From an uncultured Alphaproteobacteria bacterium (GTDB taxonomy: Bacteria; Pseudomonadota; Alphaproteobacteria; HIMB59; GCA-002718135), in contig CACNNQ010000001.1 in the NCBI GenBank assembly GCA_902621855.1, forward strand, positions 248,001-312,000: a stretch of DNA of 64,000 nucleotides, given 5' to 3'. Below are positions 50,616 through 62,670 of the stretch, in pieces (the first letter of the stretch is position 1; each line of letters opens with the position of its first letter). The notes under the pieces were generated by a model. It saw nothing but the letters and a program-made list of their open reading frames with translations, was not told the origin of the DNA and did no database searches. The translations under genes were made by a program, and so were the position numbers.

Positions 50616-53009
50616 ATGACTAAGTTAAACCTTCCAGTTCTTCCACTTCGAGACATAGTTGTATTCCCTCATATGGTCGCACCATTGTTTGTAGGCAGAA
50701 AGCAATCTGTTAATGCACTTAATAATGTAATGATTGCCGACAAAAAAATATTATTACTTTCTCAAAAAAATTCAGAGATTGATAATCCAAGTGAAAAAAA
50801 TTTGTACAAATATGGAACTATTGCAAAAGTTTTACAATTGCTTAAGCTACCAGATGGTACCCTAAAGGTTTTAGTCGAAGGAATTTCTAGAGCAAAAGTT
50901 AGTTCTCTTAGTTTTAATAAGGACTTTATCAACGCTACAATTGTTGAAATTAAAAATACAAAAAAAAATAATTCAAATATAAAAGCCTTACAAAAATTAA
51001 TTATTGAACAATTCCAAGACTATCAAAAAATAAATAAAAAAGTATCAATTGATGTGGTTAATAACCTCAAGATAATTATAGATACAAACAAAATAGCTGA
51101 TATTATTACTGCCAATATTAATATAAGCCTAGAACAAAAACAAGAAATACTAGAAATTGAAAATACAGAACAAAGATTAAATAAAATTTATGGATATTTA
51201 ATTTCTGAGATTGACTCATTCCAAGTGGAAAAAAAGATTAAAGGAAGAGTTAAAAGACAAATGGAAAAAACTCAAAAAGAATATTATTTGAATGAACAAA
51301 TGAAAGCAATACAGAAAGAGTTAGGTGAGAGTGAAGATCTTGATGAAGTAGGTGAATTAGAAAGAAAGATTAGCGATATCCCACTTCCTAAAGAAGCAAA
51401 AGATAAGTGCAGATCTGAATTAAAAAAATTAAAATCAATGAGTCCTATGTCAGCGGAAGCAACTGTTATAAGAAACTACTTAGATTGGGTACTTTCAATT
51501 CCATGGAATAAAACAAATCAGATATCTAAAAACATAAAAAAAGCATCTACTATTCTTGAAAGTGATCATCACGGTCTAAAAAAGGTCAAAGATAGAATTT
51601 TGGAATATCTAGCAGTTCAAAAACGAATGGATAAAATCAAAGGTCCAATATTGTGTCTGGTTGGACCTCCTGGAGTAGGAAAAACTTCTTTAGGTAAATC
51701 AATAGCAAATGCAACCGGACGAAGCTTTGTAAGAATGTCTCTTGGTGGAGTTAGGGATGAAGCAGAAATAAGAGGTCATAGGAAAACTTATATAGGCTCA
51801 ATGCCAGGAAGATTTATTCAGGCAATGAAAAAATCTAATTCTTCAAATCCTTTGATTTTGTTAGATGAAATAGATAAATTAGGTTCTGATTGGAGGGGTG
51901 ACCCATCTTCTGCATTACTAGAGGTTTTAGATCCTGAGCAAAATAATAAATTTAACGATCATTATTTAGAACTAGACTACGATCTATCTGATGTAATGTT
52001 TATTTGCACTGCTAATACTTTAAATATTCCACCAGCTCTTCTTGATAGAATGGAAGTTATTAGAATACCAGGGTATACAGAAAAAGAGAAAAATCAAATA
52101 GCTCAAAAATATCTTGTACCTAAACAGATCAAAAATCATGCTCTCAAAAAAAATGAAATTAAATTTAATACTAAACTTATTAGTAATATAATAAGATTTT
52201 ATACTAGAGAAGCTGGAGTAAGAAATTTAGAGAAAGAAATATCTAAAGTTTGCCGCAAAGCAGTTAAAGTTTTAGAAACAACAAATAAAAAGAAAATAGA
52301 TATCAATCCTAAAACACTGCAAGATTTCCTTGGTGTTACCAAGTACAGAAACAATGAAATAGAGAAAAAAAATCTTATAGGAATTACCAATGGCCTTGCC
52401 TGGACTGAAGTCGGAGGTGAAATTCTTTCAATTGAAGTCTTACTATCTATTGGTAAAGGTAAATTGACAATTACTGGTAAACTTGGCGAAGTTATGAAAG
52501 AATCCATTCAAGCAGCCGCATCATATGTAAGATCTAAATCACTTATCTTAGGCATAAATCCTAAAGATTTTGATAGTTATGACATTCATATTCATGTACC
52601 AGAAGGTGCTACCCCTAAAGATGGTCCCAGTGCTGGAATAGCTATTTTTAATTCATTAGTTTCATCTTTTACAAATAATAAAGTAAGGAAGGATATTGCG
52701 ATGACTGGTGAAATAACCTTACGAGGTAGAGTTTTGCCAATCGGAGGTTTAAAAGAAAAAATATATGCCGCTAGTAGAGCTGGAATAAAAAAGGTTTTAA
52801 TACCAGATGAGAATAAACATGAGGTCACAGAATTTGACAAAGAAATATTAAAAAATATAGAGATAATTCCAGTATCTGAGGCAACTTCTATTTTAAAACA
52901 CTCTCTTTCAAAACCAGTTTTACCTATAAATTTAAGCGAATCTTCACTTAAAAATCATCAAAAAAACACTCCTTCTGCGGATCAAACTAAAGAAAATATT
53001 ACCCATTAA
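50616..53009 (+). CDS. lon: ATP-dependent protease Lon
   Basis: LPVLPLRDIVVFPHMVAPLFVGR, GPPGVGKTSLGKSIA, PKDGPSAGIAI. Confidence 0.97.
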   Translation: MTKLNLPVLPLRDIVVFPHMVAPLFVGRKQSVNALNNVMIADKKILLLSQKNSEIDNPSEKNLYKYGTIAKVLQLLKLPDGTLKVLVEGISRAKVSSLSFNKDFINATIVEIKNTKKNNSNIKALQKLIIEQFQDYQKINKKVSIDVVNNLKIIIDTNKIADIITANINISLEQKQEILEIENTEQRLNKIYGYLISEIDSFQVEKKIKGRVKRQMEKTQKEYYLNEQMKAIQKELGESEDLDEVGELERKISDIPLPKEAKDKCRSELKKLKSMSPMSAEATVIRNYLDWVLSIPWNKTNQISKNIKKASTILESDHHGLKKVKDRILEYLAVQKRMDKIKGPILCLVGPPGVGKTSLGKSIANATGRSFVRMSLGGVRDEAEIRGHRKTYIGSMPGRFIQAMKKSNSSNPLILLDEIDKLGSDWRGDPSSALLEVLDPEQNNKFNDHYLELDYDLSDVMFICTANTLNIPPALLDRMEVIRIPGYTEKEKNQIAQKYLVPKQIKNHALKKNEIKFNTKLISNIIRFYTREAGVRNLEKEISKVCRKAVKVLETTNKKKIDINPKTLQDFLGVTKYRNNEIEKKNLIGITNGLAWTEVGGEILSIEVLLSIGKGKLTITGKLGEVMKESIQAAASYVRSKSLILGINPKDFDSYDIHIHVPEGATPKDGPSAGIAIFNSLVSSFTNNKVRKDIAMTGEITLRGRVLPIGGLKEKIYAASRAGIKKVLIPDENKHEVTEFDKEILKNIEIIPVSEATSILKHSLSKPVLPINLSESSLKNHQKNTPSADQTKENITH

Positions 53010-53072
53010 CCCAGATATTCTGTTATTTTTTTCTTAAATCCCTGAATTTCTGGGAATTTATTTATAATATTA

Positions 53073-53100
53073 TTGACTTAGGAAAAATTCACAGAATACT
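53073..53100 (+). promoter_or_regulatory. Possible sigma-70-type promoter upstream of the HU gene
   Basis: ttgact-16 nt-aatact; weak -10 match. Confidence 0.3.
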
Positions 53101-53130
53101 TAAAAAAAAATTATTCAAAGGAGACTAATT

Positions 53131-53406
53131 GTGAATAAAAATGACCTTATTGCATCAGTTGCATCTTCCGCTGGACTTTCTAAATCTGATGCTACCAGAG
53201 CTATAGAAAGTTTTTTAGACTCAATAACCAATGCCCTAAAAAGGGATGAAAAGGTAAGTATTGTTGGTTTTGGTAACTTTAGTGTAAGCCATAGAAAAGC
53301 AACTACTGGTAGAAATCCTAGAACAGGTGAATCTATTCAAATTCCAGCTTCGAAAAGACCTAAATTTACTGTGGGTAAAGCTCTTAAAGATTCAGTAAAT
53401 AACTAA
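53131..53406 (+). CDS. hupB: HU-family DNA-binding protein
   Basis: MNKNDLIASVASSAGLSKSDATRAIESFLDSI...GRNPRTGESIQIPASKRPKFTVGKALKDSVN. Confidence 0.95.
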   Translation: MNKNDLIASVASSAGLSKSDATRAIESFLDSITNALKRDEKVSIVGFGNFSVSHRKATTGRNPRTGESIQIPASKRPKFTVGKALKDSVNN

Positions 53407-53424
53407 AATATTTTTTTCTTGCAC

Positions 53425-53449
53425 CGGCTGTTAAATAATTTAACAGCCG
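53425..53449 (+). terminator. Rho-independent terminator after the HU gene
   Basis: cggctgttaaa-taa-tttaacagccg followed by TTTTGATTT. Confidence 0.88.
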
Positions 53450-53458
53450 TTTTGATTT

Positions 53459-53534
53459 GGGTGTTTAGCTCAGTTGGTAGAGCATCTCGTTTACACCGAG
53501 AGGGTCGGGAGTTCAAGTCTCTCAACACCCACCA
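53459..53534 (+). tRNA. tRNA-Val (TAC)
   Basis: gggtgtttagctcag...ctcgttTACaccgag...agttcaagtct...aacacccacca. Confidence 0.95.
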
Positions 53535-53537
53535 TGC

Positions 53538-53614
53538 GCGGGAGTAGTTCAGCTGGTTAGAACGCTGCCCTGTCACGGCAGAGGCCGCGGGTTCGAATCC
53601 CGTCTCTCGCGCCA
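53538..53614 (+). tRNA. tRNA-Asp (GTC)
   Basis: gcgggagtagttcagctggttagaac...ccctGTCacgg...ggttcgaatcc...ctctcgcgcca. Confidence 0.95.
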
Positions 53615-53714
53615 CCTAATTTAGTGTTTTTTTGTGTACTAAAGTCGCAACTAGACACGTTGTTATTGTTGAATAAATCGTTAAATACATTACTAATTTA
53701 ATTGTGAGATTATA

Positions 53715-54080
53715 GTGTCAGAGTTTCTATTTGAATATTTACCAATATTAATTTTTATTTTCATCGCATTGGCGTTGGCTCTTGGAATGACTTTATTATC
53801 TTTTGTAGTTGGAGACTCTCAGCCAGATCAAGAAAAATTGTCAGCTTATGAGTGTGGATTTGAGGCTTTTGATGATGCTCGTGGAAGATTTGATGTAAGA
53901 TTTTATTTAGTAGCAATCTTATTTATTATCTTTGATTTAGAAGTTGCCTTCTTGTTTCCGTGGGCAATAACACTTGGTAAAATTGGATTGTTTGGTTTTT
54001 GGTCAATGATGATTTTTCTGACTGTATTAACTATTGGTTTTATTTATGAATGGAAAAAAGGTGCTTTAGAATGGGAGTAG
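53715..54080 (+). CDS. nuoA: NADH-quinone oxidoreductase subunit A
   Basis: [44 protein letters not shown]. Confidence 0.96.
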   Translation: MSEFLFEYLPILIFIFIALALALGMTLLSFVVGDSQPDQEKLSAYECGFEAFDDARGRFDVRFYLVAILFIIFDLEVAFLFPWAITLGKIGLFGFWSMMIFLTVLTIGFIYEWKKGALEWE

Positions 54081-54583
54081 ATGAAGCAAAAAAAATTGTT
54101 GATGATACTCTAAACACAGAATTATCCTCTAAGGGTTTCTTAGTTGCTAGCTATGATAAAATTCTTACCTGGGCTAGAACTGGTTCATTATGGCCTATGA
54201 CATTCGGATTGGCATGTTGTGGAGTAGAAATGATACATTCTTATATGGCAAGATATGATCTAGATCGTTATGGAGTTATACCAAGAGGTAGTCCTAGACA
54301 ATCTGATGTAATGATTGTTGCTGGAACACTAACAAATAAAATGGCACCGGCTTTAAGAAAAGTTTATGATCAAATGCCTGAACCTCGGTGGGTGATATCA
54401 ATGGGTTCATGTGCAAATGGTGGTGGATATTACCACTACTCGTATTCAGTAGTTAGAGGGTGTGATAGGATAGTTCCTGTTGATGTTTACGTACCAGGAT
54501 GCCCCCCAACAGCAGAAGCATTAGTTTATGGTATATTGCAATTACAGAAAAAAATTAGAAGAGAAAATAAATTTAAAAGATAA
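54071..54583 (+). CDS. nuoB: NADH-quinone oxidoreductase subunit B
   Basis: [52 protein letters not shown]. Confidence 0.97.
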   Translation: MGVDEAKKIVDDTLNTELSSKGFLVASYDKILTWARTGSLWPMTFGLACCGVEMIHSYMARYDLDRYGVIPRGSPRQSDVMIVAGTLTNKMAPALRKVYDQMPEPRWVISMGSCANGGGYYHYSYSVVRGCDRIVPVDVYVPGCPPTAEALVYGILQLQKKIRRENKFKR

Positions 54584-54588
54584 TTTAT

Positions 54589-55170
54589 ATGATTAAATTT
54601 CTTACTAAAATAGATGGCATAAATAATATTTTAGAGAATAATAATTTGTTAGAAATAGAATTTGAAAAAAATAATATTATAAAAATTTTTAACGAATTAA
54701 GAGATAATACTGAGCTTAATTTCAATCAATTATTAGATATTACAGCTGTAGACTATCCTTCAAGAGAATTTAGATTTGATTTGATTTATATTTTGCAAAG
54801 TTTAACTAAAAATAAAAAAATTATTTTAAAAACTTTTATTAAAGAAAATGAAAACATAGAATCAATTACCAATATTCACAAATCTGCGGATTGGTATGAA
54901 AGAGAATGTTATGATTTATTTGGAATTCAATTTATTAACCATCCTGATTTAAGAAGGATAATGACGGATTACAATTTTGAAGGTTATCCGTTGCGCAAAG
55001 ATTTTCCTTTAACAGGACATACAGAAGTACGTTACGATGACCTTGAAAAAAAAGTAATATATGAGCCTGTTAAGTTAACTCAAGAATTTAGAAATTTCGA
55101 TAGTGAATCTCCTTGGGAAGGAATGGAAAACAAACTTTTTGGTGATGAGAAATCTACTGGTGAAAATTAA
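54589..55170 (+). CDS. nuoC: NADH-quinone oxidoreductase subunit C
   Basis: SADWYERECYDLFGIQFINHPDLRRIMTDYNFEGYPLRKDFPLTG. Confidence 0.96.
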   Translation: MIKFLTKIDGINNILENNNLLEIEFEKNNIIKIFNELRDNTELNFNQLLDITAVDYPSREFRFDLIYILQSLTKNKKIILKTFIKENENIESITNIHKSADWYERECYDLFGIQFINHPDLRRIMTDYNFEGYPLRKDFPLTGHTEVRYDDLEKKVIYEPVKLTQEFRNFDSESPWEGMENKLFGDEKSTGEN

Positions 55171-56349
55171 ATGAAAGAAGTAGAGCTTAATACAACTACA
55201 ATTAACTTTGGCCCTCAACATCCAGCCGCGCATGGTGTTTTACGTTTAGTAGTTGAGCTTGAAGGTGAAGTAGTTCAAAGAGCAGAACCACACATCGGAT
55301 TGTTACATAGGGGGACAGAAAAATTAATTGAATATAAAACTTATCTTCAGGCTGTCCCTTATTTTGATAGACTTGATTACGTTTCACCAATGTGTCAAGA
55401 ACACGCTTTTGCATTGGCAACCGAAAATCTCCTAGGTATCAATGTTCCTGAAAGAGCTAAATATATTCGGGTTATTTTTGCAGAAATTACTAGAATACTA
55501 AACCATTTATTAAATATACCTGCCTATGCTGCTGACATTGGTGCAGTGACACCTTTTTTATGGTGTTTTGAAGAAAGGGAAAAGCTTTTGGAGTTTCATG
55601 AAGCCGTATCTGGAGCAAGATTTCATGCAGCCTATTTTAGACCTGGCGGCGTTCATCAGGATATGCCAGAAGGAATGGAAGAAAAATTATTTGAACATTT
55701 TAAAACTCTTCCAAAATTTATTGATGATCTTGAAAGCTTGCTTACTAATAACAGAATTTTAAGACAAAGATCAGTTGATATAGGAATAATTTCAAAGTCA
55801 GAAGCAATTGAATGGGGGTGTTCCGGTCCTGTATTAAGAAGTGCAGGTGTAGCATGGGATTTAAGAAGATCTCAACCTTATGACGCCTATGATCAAGTTG
55901 ATTTTGAAGTTCCTGTTGGAAAAAAGGGTGATTGTTTTGATCGATATTTGGTTCGTATAGAGGAAATGAGACAAAGCATTAGTATTATTAACCAATGTTT
56001 AAATAAAATCAAACCAGGTCCAATATCAATTGAGGATAATAAAATTACACCTCCTAAAAGAAATCAAATGAAAAAATCAATGGAAGCTTTAATTCATCAT
56101 TTTAAACTTTTCACTGAAGGTTACCGTGTTCCCGCTGGTCAAGTTTATAGTGCAGTAGAAGCTCCAAAGGGTGAATTTGGCGTTTACCTTGTGTCTGATG
56201 GATCTAGTAAACCATATAGATGTAAAATAAGAGCACCAGGTTTTGCACACCTTCAAACATTGGATCATTTATCTAAAGGTCACTTAATGGCTGACATAGC
56301 TGCTATACTAGGTAGCTTAGATATTGTTTTTGGAGAGATAGATAGATAA
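55171..56349 (+). CDS. nuoD: NADH-quinone oxidoreductase subunit D
   Basis: [42 protein letters not shown]-terminus. Confidence 0.97.
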   Translation: MKEVELNTTTINFGPQHPAAHGVLRLVVELEGEVVQRAEPHIGLLHRGTEKLIEYKTYLQAVPYFDRLDYVSPMCQEHAFALATENLLGINVPERAKYIRVIFAEITRILNHLLNIPAYAADIGAVTPFLWCFEEREKLLEFHEAVSGARFHAAYFRPGGVHQDMPEGMEEKLFEHFKTLPKFIDDLESLLTNNRILRQRSVDIGIISKSEAIEWGCSGPVLRSAGVAWDLRRSQPYDAYDQVDFEVPVGKKGDCFDRYLVRIEEMRQSISIINQCLNKIKPGPISIEDNKITPPKRNQMKKSMEALIHHFKLFTEGYRVPAGQVYSAVEAPKGEFGVYLVSDGSSKPYRCKIRAPGFAHLQTLDHLSKGHLMADIAAILGSLDIVFGEIDR

Positions 56350-56948
56350 TGCATCATCCTGGTACAAATAATAAAGTTTATAAAAAAATTAATGATAATT
56401 TTGAATGGTCATCAGAAAATTTTAAAAAAATTTCTGAAATAATAAAAAAATATCCATCAAACCGTATTCAAAGCGCAGTTATTCCTTTACTTGATTTAGC
56501 ACAAAGACAAAATAATGGATGGCTAAGTAAAAACTCAATGGAAAAAGTAGCTGAAACTCTAAGTATGTCTTATATAAGAGTGTTGGAAGTTGCCACTTTT
56601 TATTCCATGTTTAATTTAGAACCTATTGGTAAAAATTTTGTACAAATTTGTAGAACGACACCTTGTTGGTTAAGAGGGAGTGATAAACTGTCTAAAGTTG
56701 CACAAGAAGTTTGCGAAACTAATATTGGTGAGACAAGTGATAATGCAATATTTACAGTTGTTGAAGTTGAATGCTTAGGTGCATGTTGCAATGCTCCTAT
56801 GGTCCAGATCAATGATGATTATTATGAAGATTTAGATGAAGAGAGTTTTAAAAAAATACTTCAAGATTTAAAAAATAATAAATCAATAAAAGTAGGTTCA
56901 CAAATTGGTAGAAAATCATCACAACCTGAAAGAAAATTTGATGCTTAA
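56349..56948 (+). CDS. nuoE: NADH-quinone oxidoreductase subunit E
   Basis: [47 protein letters not shown]. Confidence 0.95.
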   Translation: MHHPGTNNKVYKKINDNFEWSSENFKKISEIIKKYPSNRIQSAVIPLLDLAQRQNNGWLSKNSMEKVAETLSMSYIRVLEVATFYSMFNLEPIGKNFVQICRTTPCWLRGSDKLSKVAQEVCETNIGETSDNAIFTVVEVECLGACCNAPMVQINDDYYEDLDEESFKKILQDLKNNKSIKVGSQIGRKSSQPERKFDA

Positions 56949-58215
56949 AGAAAAAGATAAAATTTTTAAAAATTTATACGGTTTTGATGACTGGAAATTA
57001 GAAGGTGCCAAAAAAAGAGGTATTTGGTCAAATACTAAAGAACTTATTAAAATGGGTAGTGAAAAAATTGTTGAGGAAATTAAAAATAGTCAATTAAGAG
57101 GAAGGGGAGGAGCAGGTTTCCCTGCGGGACTTAAGTGGTCATTTATGCCAAAAGACTCTGGAAAAGATCATTACCTTGTTGTTAATGCAGATGAGTCAGA
57201 GCCAGGCACATGTAAAGATCGAGAGATTATGAGAAACGACCCACATCTTCTTTTAGAAGGTTGTTTAGTTGCTGCCTTTGCTATGCATGCACATACTTGT
57301 TATATTTATATTAGGGGTGAATATTATTCTGAATCTTCTAATTTACAAAAAGCAATAGATGAAGCCTACGCAAATAATTTAATTGGTAAAAATGCATGTG
57401 GTACAGGGTGGGATTTTGATATTTATCTTCATAGAGGAGCAGGAGCATATATTTGTGGTGAAGAAACTGCTTTACTTGAAAGTTTAGAGGGTAAAAAAGG
57501 TCAACCTCGATTAAAACCTCCTTTTCCCGCTGGCGCAGGTTTATATGGATGCCCAACAACAGTTACAAATGTTGAAACAGTTGCTGTTTCACCAACTATT
57601 TTAAGACGTGGTTCAAAATGGTTCGCTAATTTAGGAAGTGCCAACAATACAGGTACAAAAATTTTTAGTATTTCAGGACACGTTAATAATCCATGCAATG
57701 TAGAAGAGGAAATGGGGATACCATTAAAAGAATTGATTGAAAAACATGCAGGTGGTGTAATTGGTGGTTGGGAAAATTTATTAGCTGTAATTCCTGGAGG
57801 TGCAAGTGTGCCTTTATTACCTAAGTCTATTTGCGATACAGTTAAAATGGATTTTGATAGCCTAAAAGAAGTTCAAAGTGGATTAGGAACTGCTGCTGTT
57901 ATTGTAATGAATAAATCAACAGATATTGTTGAAGCAATAGCTAGATTATCACATTTTTATAAACATGAAAGCTGCGGTCAATGTACACCTTGCAGAGAAG
58001 GTACTGGATGGATGTACAGAATGATGGAAAAAATGGTTCATGGAAATGTTGAACATCAAGATATTGATAAAATTTTAGACGTGACTAAGCAAATTGAAGG
58101 TCATACTATTTGTGCCTTAGGCGATGCTGCTGCTTGGCCTATTCAAGGTTTGTTTAGACACTTTAGACCTGAAATTGAAAAAAGAATTCAAGAAAGAAAT
58201 AAAAGAGTAGCCTAG
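56941..58215 (+). CDS. nuoF: NADH-quinone oxidoreductase subunit F
   Basis: [31 protein letters not shown]. Confidence 0.97.
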   Translation: MLKEKDKIFKNLYGFDDWKLEGAKKRGIWSNTKELIKMGSEKIVEEIKNSQLRGRGGAGFPAGLKWSFMPKDSGKDHYLVVNADESEPGTCKDREIMRNDPHLLLEGCLVAAFAMHAHTCYIYIRGEYYSESSNLQKAIDEAYANNLIGKNACGTGWDFDIYLHRGAGAYICGEETALLESLEGKKGQPRLKPPFPAGAGLYGCPTTVTNVETVAVSPTILRRGSKWFANLGSANNTGTKIFSISGHVNNPCNVEEEMGIPLKELIEKHAGGVIGGWENLLAVIPGGASVPLLPKSICDTVKMDFDSLKEVQSGLGTAAVIVMNKSTDIVEAIARLSHFYKHESCGQCTPCREGTGWMYRMMEKMVHGNVEHQDIDKILDVTKQIEGHTICALGDAAAWPIQGLFRHFRPEIEKRIQERNKRVA

Positions 58216-60254
58216 TGCCAAAGATAACAATTGATAATAAAGAATACGAATTTGAAAACGGCATGACCGTAATGCAAGCTTGTGAACAAGCAGGAACTGA
58301 AATTCCAAGATTTTGTTATCATGAAAAACTCTCAATAGCAGGAAACTGTAGAATGTGTTTAGTAGAAATGGAAAAAGCTCCAAAACCTATTGCATCATGT
58401 GCCATGCCAGCTGCAGATGGAATGGTTATAAAAACAAAAACAGAAACAGTTAAAAAAGCTCGAAAAGGTGTAATGGAGTTTCTTCTCATTAATCATCCAT
58501 TGGATTGCCCTATTTGTGATCAAGGAGGAGAATGTGATCTTCAAGATCAAGCGATGTATTATGGTTTTGATAAAACTAGATATGAAGAGAACAAAAGAGC
58601 AGTTCAAAATAAAAATATGGGACCACTCGTCAAAACAATTATGACAAGATGTATACATTGTACAAGATGCGTAAGGTTTTCTACAGAAGTTGCGGGTGTT
58701 GATGATATAGGATTACTTGGCAGAGGTGAAAATGCTGAGATCACGACGTACTTAGAAAAAACTATTGAGTCAGAATTATCTGGAAATGTAATTGATTTAT
58801 GCCCCGTAGGTGCTTTAACAAGTAAACCATATGCATTTAAATCTAGACCATGGGAGTTAACTAAGACAGAAACATTTGATGTGTTTGATGGTATAGGTTC
58901 AAGTATAAGGATTGATACAAGAGGAAAAAAAGTTTTAAGAGCTCTTCCTAGAATAAATGAAGAAACCAATGAAGAATGGATAAGTGATAAATCTAGATTT
59001 GCAATTGATGGACTCTCAAGTCAAAGATTGGATAATGTATATTCTAAATCAAATAAAAAACTCCAAAAATCTTCATGGGATAATGCATTTGAATTAATAA
59101 AAAAAGAAATTACAAAAAGAGGTAAAGAAAATACTGTATTCCTATCTGGTAAGTTTACCGATATTGAAACTTTATATTCTGCACAAAAATTTAGCAATTC
59201 ACTAAAATCAAAAAACTATGATTGTAGATTTGATAATACACAAATTATCGATAATTCATCTTCAAGTTATAAATTTAATTCAACAATTCAAGAAATTGAA
59301 AAGGCTGATGCTATTCTTTTAATCGGATCAAACCCGAGATGGGAAGCAGCTGTACTAAACGCTAGAATTAGAAAGGCATATATTGAAAATAACTGCAAAA
59401 TTGGACTTATAGGTCCTAAATTAGATCTTACTTACGATTATCATCATTTATCTGATTCTTTAGATTACCTTAATAAATTATCTAATAATAAATCTGAATT
59501 CAATAAAGTTTTAAAATCTGCAAAAAACCCACTTATAATATTAGGTACTTCAGCAATAAATAATGATCATGGAAAAAAAATATTAGAAACTGCAGGATTA
59601 ATTGCGAAAAAAATTCAAAAAAATAAAAATATAAATCCGTTAAATATTCTTAACCAAGATATTTCTAGAGTAGGAGCATTAGATTTGAAATTTTATAATA
59701 AAAAATTTGATAATGATTACAATAAACAATTAAAAAAACATATTGATCAAACAAAGCCTGTAGTTTTCTTAATGGGGTTAGATGAGATAAATTTTTCAAC
59801 ATTTGAAAATGCTTTTGTTGTTTATCTTGGTCATCATGGAGATGTTTCAGCATCTATAGCTGATATAATTTTACCAACCCCTGCATATACTGAGAAAAGT
59901 TCTACTTATATGAATATAGAAGGTAGAGTTATTCAAACAACTAAGTGTCATAATCCAATAGGTGAAGCAAAAGAGGAGTGGAAAATTTTTAGAGTTTTAA
60001 GTGACTTATTTGAAAAAAATTTAAATTTTAATAATCTTGGGGAGCTTCGAAATGAGCTTACAAGTACCTATGGTCAATTTGCTCTCTTAAATGAAGTTAA
60101 TTCTATTGGCGAAATAACTTTTGCTAAAAATAATAAAATTGAGAATATTAAAATTAAATATAACATTGAAAATTTTTATATGAATGATTCTATTTCTAGA
60201 TCTTCTGAAACAATGGCAAAATGTACTAAAGATATTTTAAATAAGGCAGCATAA
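58215..60254 (+). CDS. nuoG: NADH-quinone oxidoreductase subunit G (GTG start)
   Basis: 2Fe-2S N-terminus PRFCYHEKLSIAGNCRMCLVE, CPICDQGGECDLQDQ, TRCIHCTRCVRFSTEVAG. Confidence 0.96.
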   Translation: MPKITIDNKEYEFENGMTVMQACEQAGTEIPRFCYHEKLSIAGNCRMCLVEMEKAPKPIASCAMPAADGMVIKTKTETVKKARKGVMEFLLINHPLDCPICDQGGECDLQDQAMYYGFDKTRYEENKRAVQNKNMGPLVKTIMTRCIHCTRCVRFSTEVAGVDDIGLLGRGENAEITTYLEKTIESELSGNVIDLCPVGALTSKPYAFKSRPWELTKTETFDVFDGIGSSIRIDTRGKKVLRALPRINEETNEEWISDKSRFAIDGLSSQRLDNVYSKSNKKLQKSSWDNAFELIKKEITKRGKENTVFLSGKFTDIETLYSAQKFSNSLKSKNYDCRFDNTQIIDNSSSSYKFNSTIQEIEKADAILLIGSNPRWEAAVLNARIRKAYIENNCKIGLIGPKLDLTYDYHHLSDSLDYLNKLSNNKSEFNKVLKSAKNPLIILGTSAINNDHGKKILETAGLIAKKIQKNKNINPLNILNQDISRVGALDLKFYNKKFDNDYNKQLKKHIDQTKPVVFLMGLDEINFSTFENAFVVYLGHHGDVSASIADIILPTPAYTEKSSTYMNIEGRVIQTTKCHNPIGEAKEEWKIFRVLSDLFEKNLNFNNLGELRNELTSTYGQFALLNEVNSIGEITFAKNNKIENIKIKYNIENFYMNDSISRSSETMAKCTKDILNKAA

Positions 60255-60261
60255 TAATTAG

Positions 60262-61263
60262 ATGACTTATGATATATTAATTACAGGGTTAATAATCATT
60301 GCCCAAATACTTGCTGTTGTTGTGCCAGTTTTAATATCTGTAGCTTTTTTAGTTTATGCTGAAAGAAAAGTATTAGCATTAATTCAATTAAGAAGAGGTC
60401 CAAATATAGTAGGGCCTTTTGGTATATTACAAAGTTTTGCTGATGCATTAAAACTTATTACTAAAGAAAATATTATACCTAGTGGATCAAATAAAATTGT
60501 TTTTATTTTAGCACCCATAATAACAATGGTACTTAGCTTAGCAGGTTGGGCAGTAATACCTTTTGCTCCAGGATGGGTAGTCTCTGATATTAACGTAGGT
60601 ATCATGTATCTGTTTGCAGTATCATCTCTTGGAGTATACGGAATAATAATGGCTGGATGGGCTAGTAACTCTCAATATCCTTTTCTAGGAGCATTAAGAT
60701 CAGCTGCTCAAATGGTTTCATATGAAGTATCTATTGGATTTGTAATAATTACTGTATTATTATGTGTAGGTTCTTTAAATTTATCAAAGATAGTTTTAGC
60801 TCAGCAGACTGTATGGTTTGCAATTCCATTATTACCTATGTTCATTATTTTTTTTATTTCTGCATTAGCTGAAACAAATAGATTACCTTTTGATCTTCCT
60901 GAAGATGAATCAACACTTGTTGCAGGATTTTTTACTGAATATTCATCTGCTTCATTTGTATTATTTTTTTTAGGTGAATACGCGAGTATGATTTTAATGT
61001 CTTCTATGACTGTCATTCTTTTTTTAGGCGGATGGCTTCCTCCATTTGATGTATACCCATTAAATGTTGTTCCTGGAGTAATCTGGTTTACTGTGAAAGT
61101 TATATTTATATTATTTTTATTTATTTGGGTTAGAGGAACTTTCCCAAGATATAGATATGATCAGTTAATGAGACTTGGATGGAAAGTTTTTTTACCGTTT
61201 TCTTTGTTTTGGGTTGTGGCAACTTCTGGTTTTTTAGTATATTTTGACATGCTGCCAAATTAA
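60262..61263 (+). CDS. nuoH: NADH-quinone oxidoreductase subunit H
   Basis: [58 protein letters not shown]. Confidence 0.97.
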   Translation: MTYDILITGLIIIAQILAVVVPVLISVAFLVYAERKVLALIQLRRGPNIVGPFGILQSFADALKLITKENIIPSGSNKIVFILAPIITMVLSLAGWAVIPFAPGWVVSDINVGIMYLFAVSSLGVYGIIMAGWASNSQYPFLGALRSAAQMVSYEVSIGFVIITVLLCVGSLNLSKIVLAQQTVWFAIPLLPMFIIFFISALAETNRLPFDLPEDESTLVAGFFTEYSSASFVLFFLGEYASMILMSSMTVILFLGGWLPPFDVYPLNVVPGVIWFTVKVIFILFLFIWVRGTFPRYRYDQLMRLGWKVFLPFSLFWVVATSGFLVYFDMLPN

Positions 61264-61264
61264 T

Positions 61265-61744
61265 ATGTATAAATTAATTAAATCTTTTACTTTATTTGAA
61301 TTATTTCAAGGACTATTTTTAACTTTCAAATACATATTTAAATCTAAAGTTACAATAAATTATCCTCACGAAAAAGGTCCATTAAGCCCACGTTTTAGAG
61401 GCGAGCATGCTTTGAGAAGATATCCAAGTGGGGAAGAGAGATGTATCGCATGTAAACTTTGTGAAGCAGTATGTCCTGCTCAGGCAATTACAATTGAAGC
61501 AGAGCCAAGAGAGGATGGAAGCAGAAGAACAACAAGATATGATATAGATATGACTAAATGTATTTATTGTGGTTTATGTCAAGAATCTTGCCCAGTTGAT
61601 GCGATAGTAGAAGGACCAAATTTTGAATTTGCCACTGAAACAAGAGAAGAATTAATTTATAATAAAGATAAACTTTTAGAAAATGGAGATAGATGGGAGC
61701 AAGAAATTGCTCAAAATATTCATCTTGATAGAAAATATAGATAA
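61265..61744 (+). CDS. nuoI: NADH-quinone oxidoreductase subunit I
   Basis: [41 protein letters not shown]. Confidence 0.97.
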   Translation: MYKLIKSFTLFELFQGLFLTFKYIFKSKVTINYPHEKGPLSPRFRGEHALRRYPSGEERCIACKLCEAVCPAQAITIEAEPREDGSRRTTRYDIDMTKCIYCGLCQESCPVDAIVEGPNFEFATETREELIYNKDKLLENGDRWEQEIAQNIHLDRKYR

Positions 61745-61746
61745 GA

Positions 61747-62358
61747 ATGGTTCTTTATTCATTAACATTTTATCTTTTTTCATCTGTTGCAGTTCTTTCT
61801 GCTCTAATGGTTATAAGTGCAAAAAATCCAGTTCATTCAGTCTTGTTCTTAATTTTAAGCTTTGTTAACGCATCAGGACTCTTTGTTTTATTAGGTGCTG
61901 AATTTTTGGCAATGATCCTTGTCGTTGTATATGTTGGAGCTGTTGCCGTCCTTTTTCTATTCGTTGTAATGATGCTTGATATAAATTTTGTAAAGTTGAG
62001 AGAGGGTTTTTTGCAATATTTACCTTTTGGAGCATTATTAGGGATAGTTCTAGTAATTGAACTTGGAATACTTTTTTTAACAGATAGATCGTCTAATATT
62101 TATAACAATCAAACACCACTACAACCTATAGTTAATGAAGTGGAAAATACAAAAATGATTGGGCAAATACTCTACACTGAATATTTTTATTTATTTCAAA
62201 TATGTGGGATAATTTTATTAGTCGCAATGATTGGCTCTATTACACTTACATTAAGAGATAAAGGTGGTGTTAAAAGGCAAAATATAGATTCTCAAAATAC
62301 AGTTGATGCATCAACAGCTATAGAAAAGAAAAAAGTAAAAATAGGCGAAGGAATTTAA
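61747..62358 (+). CDS. nuoJ: NADH-quinone oxidoreductase subunit J
   Basis: NPVHSVLFLILSFVNASGLFVLLGAEFLAMILVVVYVGAVAVLFLFVVMML. Confidence 0.96.
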   Translation: MVLYSLTFYLFSSVAVLSALMVISAKNPVHSVLFLILSFVNASGLFVLLGAEFLAMILVVVYVGAVAVLFLFVVMMLDINFVKLREGFLQYLPFGALLGIVLVIELGILFLTDRSSNIYNNQTPLQPIVNEVENTKMIGQILYTEYFYLFQICGIILLVAMIGSITLTLRDKGGVKRQNIDSQNTVDASTAIEKKKVKIGEGI

Positions 62359-62361
62359 TTC

Positions 62362-62667
62362 ATGATTACTCTTGAACATTATCTTTTTCTCGGCGCAATT
62401 ATTTTTACCTTAGGTGTTTTAGGAATATTTTTAAATAAGAAAAATTTAATTATAATTTTAATGTCTATAGAACTCATCTTGTTGTCGGTAAATATTAATT
62501 TTATTGCCTTCTCAGCGTATATTAATGATATCTCAGGGCAAATTTTTGCAATGCTTACACTTACTGTTGCAGCAGCTGAAGCAGCAATTGGACTTGCCAT
62601 ACTTGTAGTATTTTTTAGAAATTTAGGATCAATAGAAGTAAATAAAATTAATCAGCTTAAGGGATAG
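62362..62667 (+). CDS. nuoK: NADH-quinone oxidoreductase subunit K
   Basis: [42 protein letters not shown]. Confidence 0.96.
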   Translation: MITLEHYLFLGAIIFTLGVLGIFLNKKNLIIILMSIELILLSVNINFIAFSAYINDISGQIFAMLTLTVAAAEAAIGLAILVVFFRNLGSIEVNKINQLKG

Positions 62668-62670
62668 TAG

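Noticed and set aside
52199-52507. Long antisense ORFs inside lon, nuo, clpA and similar genes
   Set aside because: Lie opposite strongly conserved coding genes, no recognisable domains; chance ORFs
53031-53064. Weak tccc...ggga hairpin between lon and the HU gene
   Set aside because: Stem too short and bulged to call a terminator with confidence
53403-53615. 70-aa minus-strand ORF (MARETGFEPAASAVTGQRSNQLNYSRAWWVLRDLNSRPS...)
   Set aside because: Exactly antisense to the tRNA-Val and tRNA-Asp genes; this is the well-known spurious peptide produced by translating tRNA complements
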